The notes beneath the pieces were generated by a model. That model was not told the origin of the DNA. It made no database searches and was given only the letters and a program-made list of their open reading frames with translations. Position numbers and translations under genes: made by a program. Shown piece after piece: positions 6,298-6,437 of a DNA stretch of 6,437 nucleotides (position 1 is its first letter; each line of letters starts with the position of its first letter). Source of the DNA: Anaerolineaceae bacterium (GTDB lineage Bacteria > Chloroflexota > Anaerolineae > Anaerolineales > Anaerolineaceae); assembly GCA_027348305.1 (NCBI GenBank), contig DAIEPS010000108.1:1-6437 (forward strand). The letters are read 5' to 3'.

Positions 6298-6437
6298 ATG
6301 AAAGTCCTTGTAATTGGTCATCCTCAAGCAGTATTGGGTTTCTCCCTGGCTGGTGTTCAGGGTATTGCTGTATCCACGGCTGCTGAGACTAACAAGGCAC
6401 TTGATGCGGCGATGGCTTCGAGCGAAGTTGGCATCAT
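6298..6437 (+). CDS. atpF: A/V-type ATPase subunit F, N-terminal part (cut by window end)
   Basis: Forty-six complete codons run open to the window edge. The opening MKVLVIGHPQAVLGFSLAGV matches the start of subunit F, a small protein of about 100 residues with a Rossmann-like fold. It binds subunit D in the central stalk and modulates ATP hydrolysis. Further support is an AVSTAAETNKALDAAM segment like the usual AxTAEExxxALD region, followed by VGI leading into the next strand. The start lies six bases after the stop of K and has no clear Shine-Dalgarno, so translation is probably coupled to K. The gene is not truncated biologically; only the window ends. Subunit E would then lie downstream or elsewhere. 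Confidence 0.92.
   Translation, partial: MKVLVIGHPQAVLGFSLAGVQGIAVSTAAETNKALDAAMASSEVGI

Overview
The window looks like chromosomal DNA of moderate GC from an anaerobic Chloroflexi bacterium, most likely Anaerolineae. This is inferred from the style of the proteins, since no rRNA or marker phylogeny is available here. A bacterial MurE sits beside an archaeal/vacuolar-type (A/V-type) rotary ATPase operon. The ATPase proteolipid has the extended N-terminus seen in many anaerobic bacteria, and MurE carries non-canonical signature residues. I see no tRNA, rRNA, CRISPR array, insertion sequence or phage gene.

Left part (1-669): a perfect inverted repeat near the left edge precedes a stand-alone GyrI-like/AraC-type effector-binding domain protein (97-588, +). 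The space between it and the convergent murE holds a long near-perfect palindrome, probably a bidirectional terminator.

Middle (670-2465): murE (minus strand, complete, 520 aa) encodes the ligase that adds the third residue to the peptidoglycan stem peptide. Its 5' end faces the ATPase operon across a 233-bp AT-rich divergent intergenic region. That region holds an extended -10 promoter for murE and a perfect TATAAT hexamer for the ATPase operon.

Right part (2466-6437): five co-directional, closely spaced genes begin an A/V-type ATPase operon: peripheral-stalk subunit G/H (TTG start), subunit C (AC39), subunit I (the membrane a-subunit), subunit K (the rotor c-subunit) and the first 46 codons of subunit F, cut by the window end. 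G/H forms part of the stator stalk. Subunit I carries the stator half of the ion channel (R568), and K carries the rotor carboxylate (E130). C links the rotor ring to the central stalk, and F is part of that central stalk. Subunits E, A, B and D are not in the window and are expected downstream.

Nothing here amounts to a previously undescribed system. The points most worth a second look are the operon order (C ahead of I and K), the N-terminal extension of K with a possible signal-peptidase site, the altered signature motifs of MurE, and the palindromes at both ends of the GyrI-like gene.
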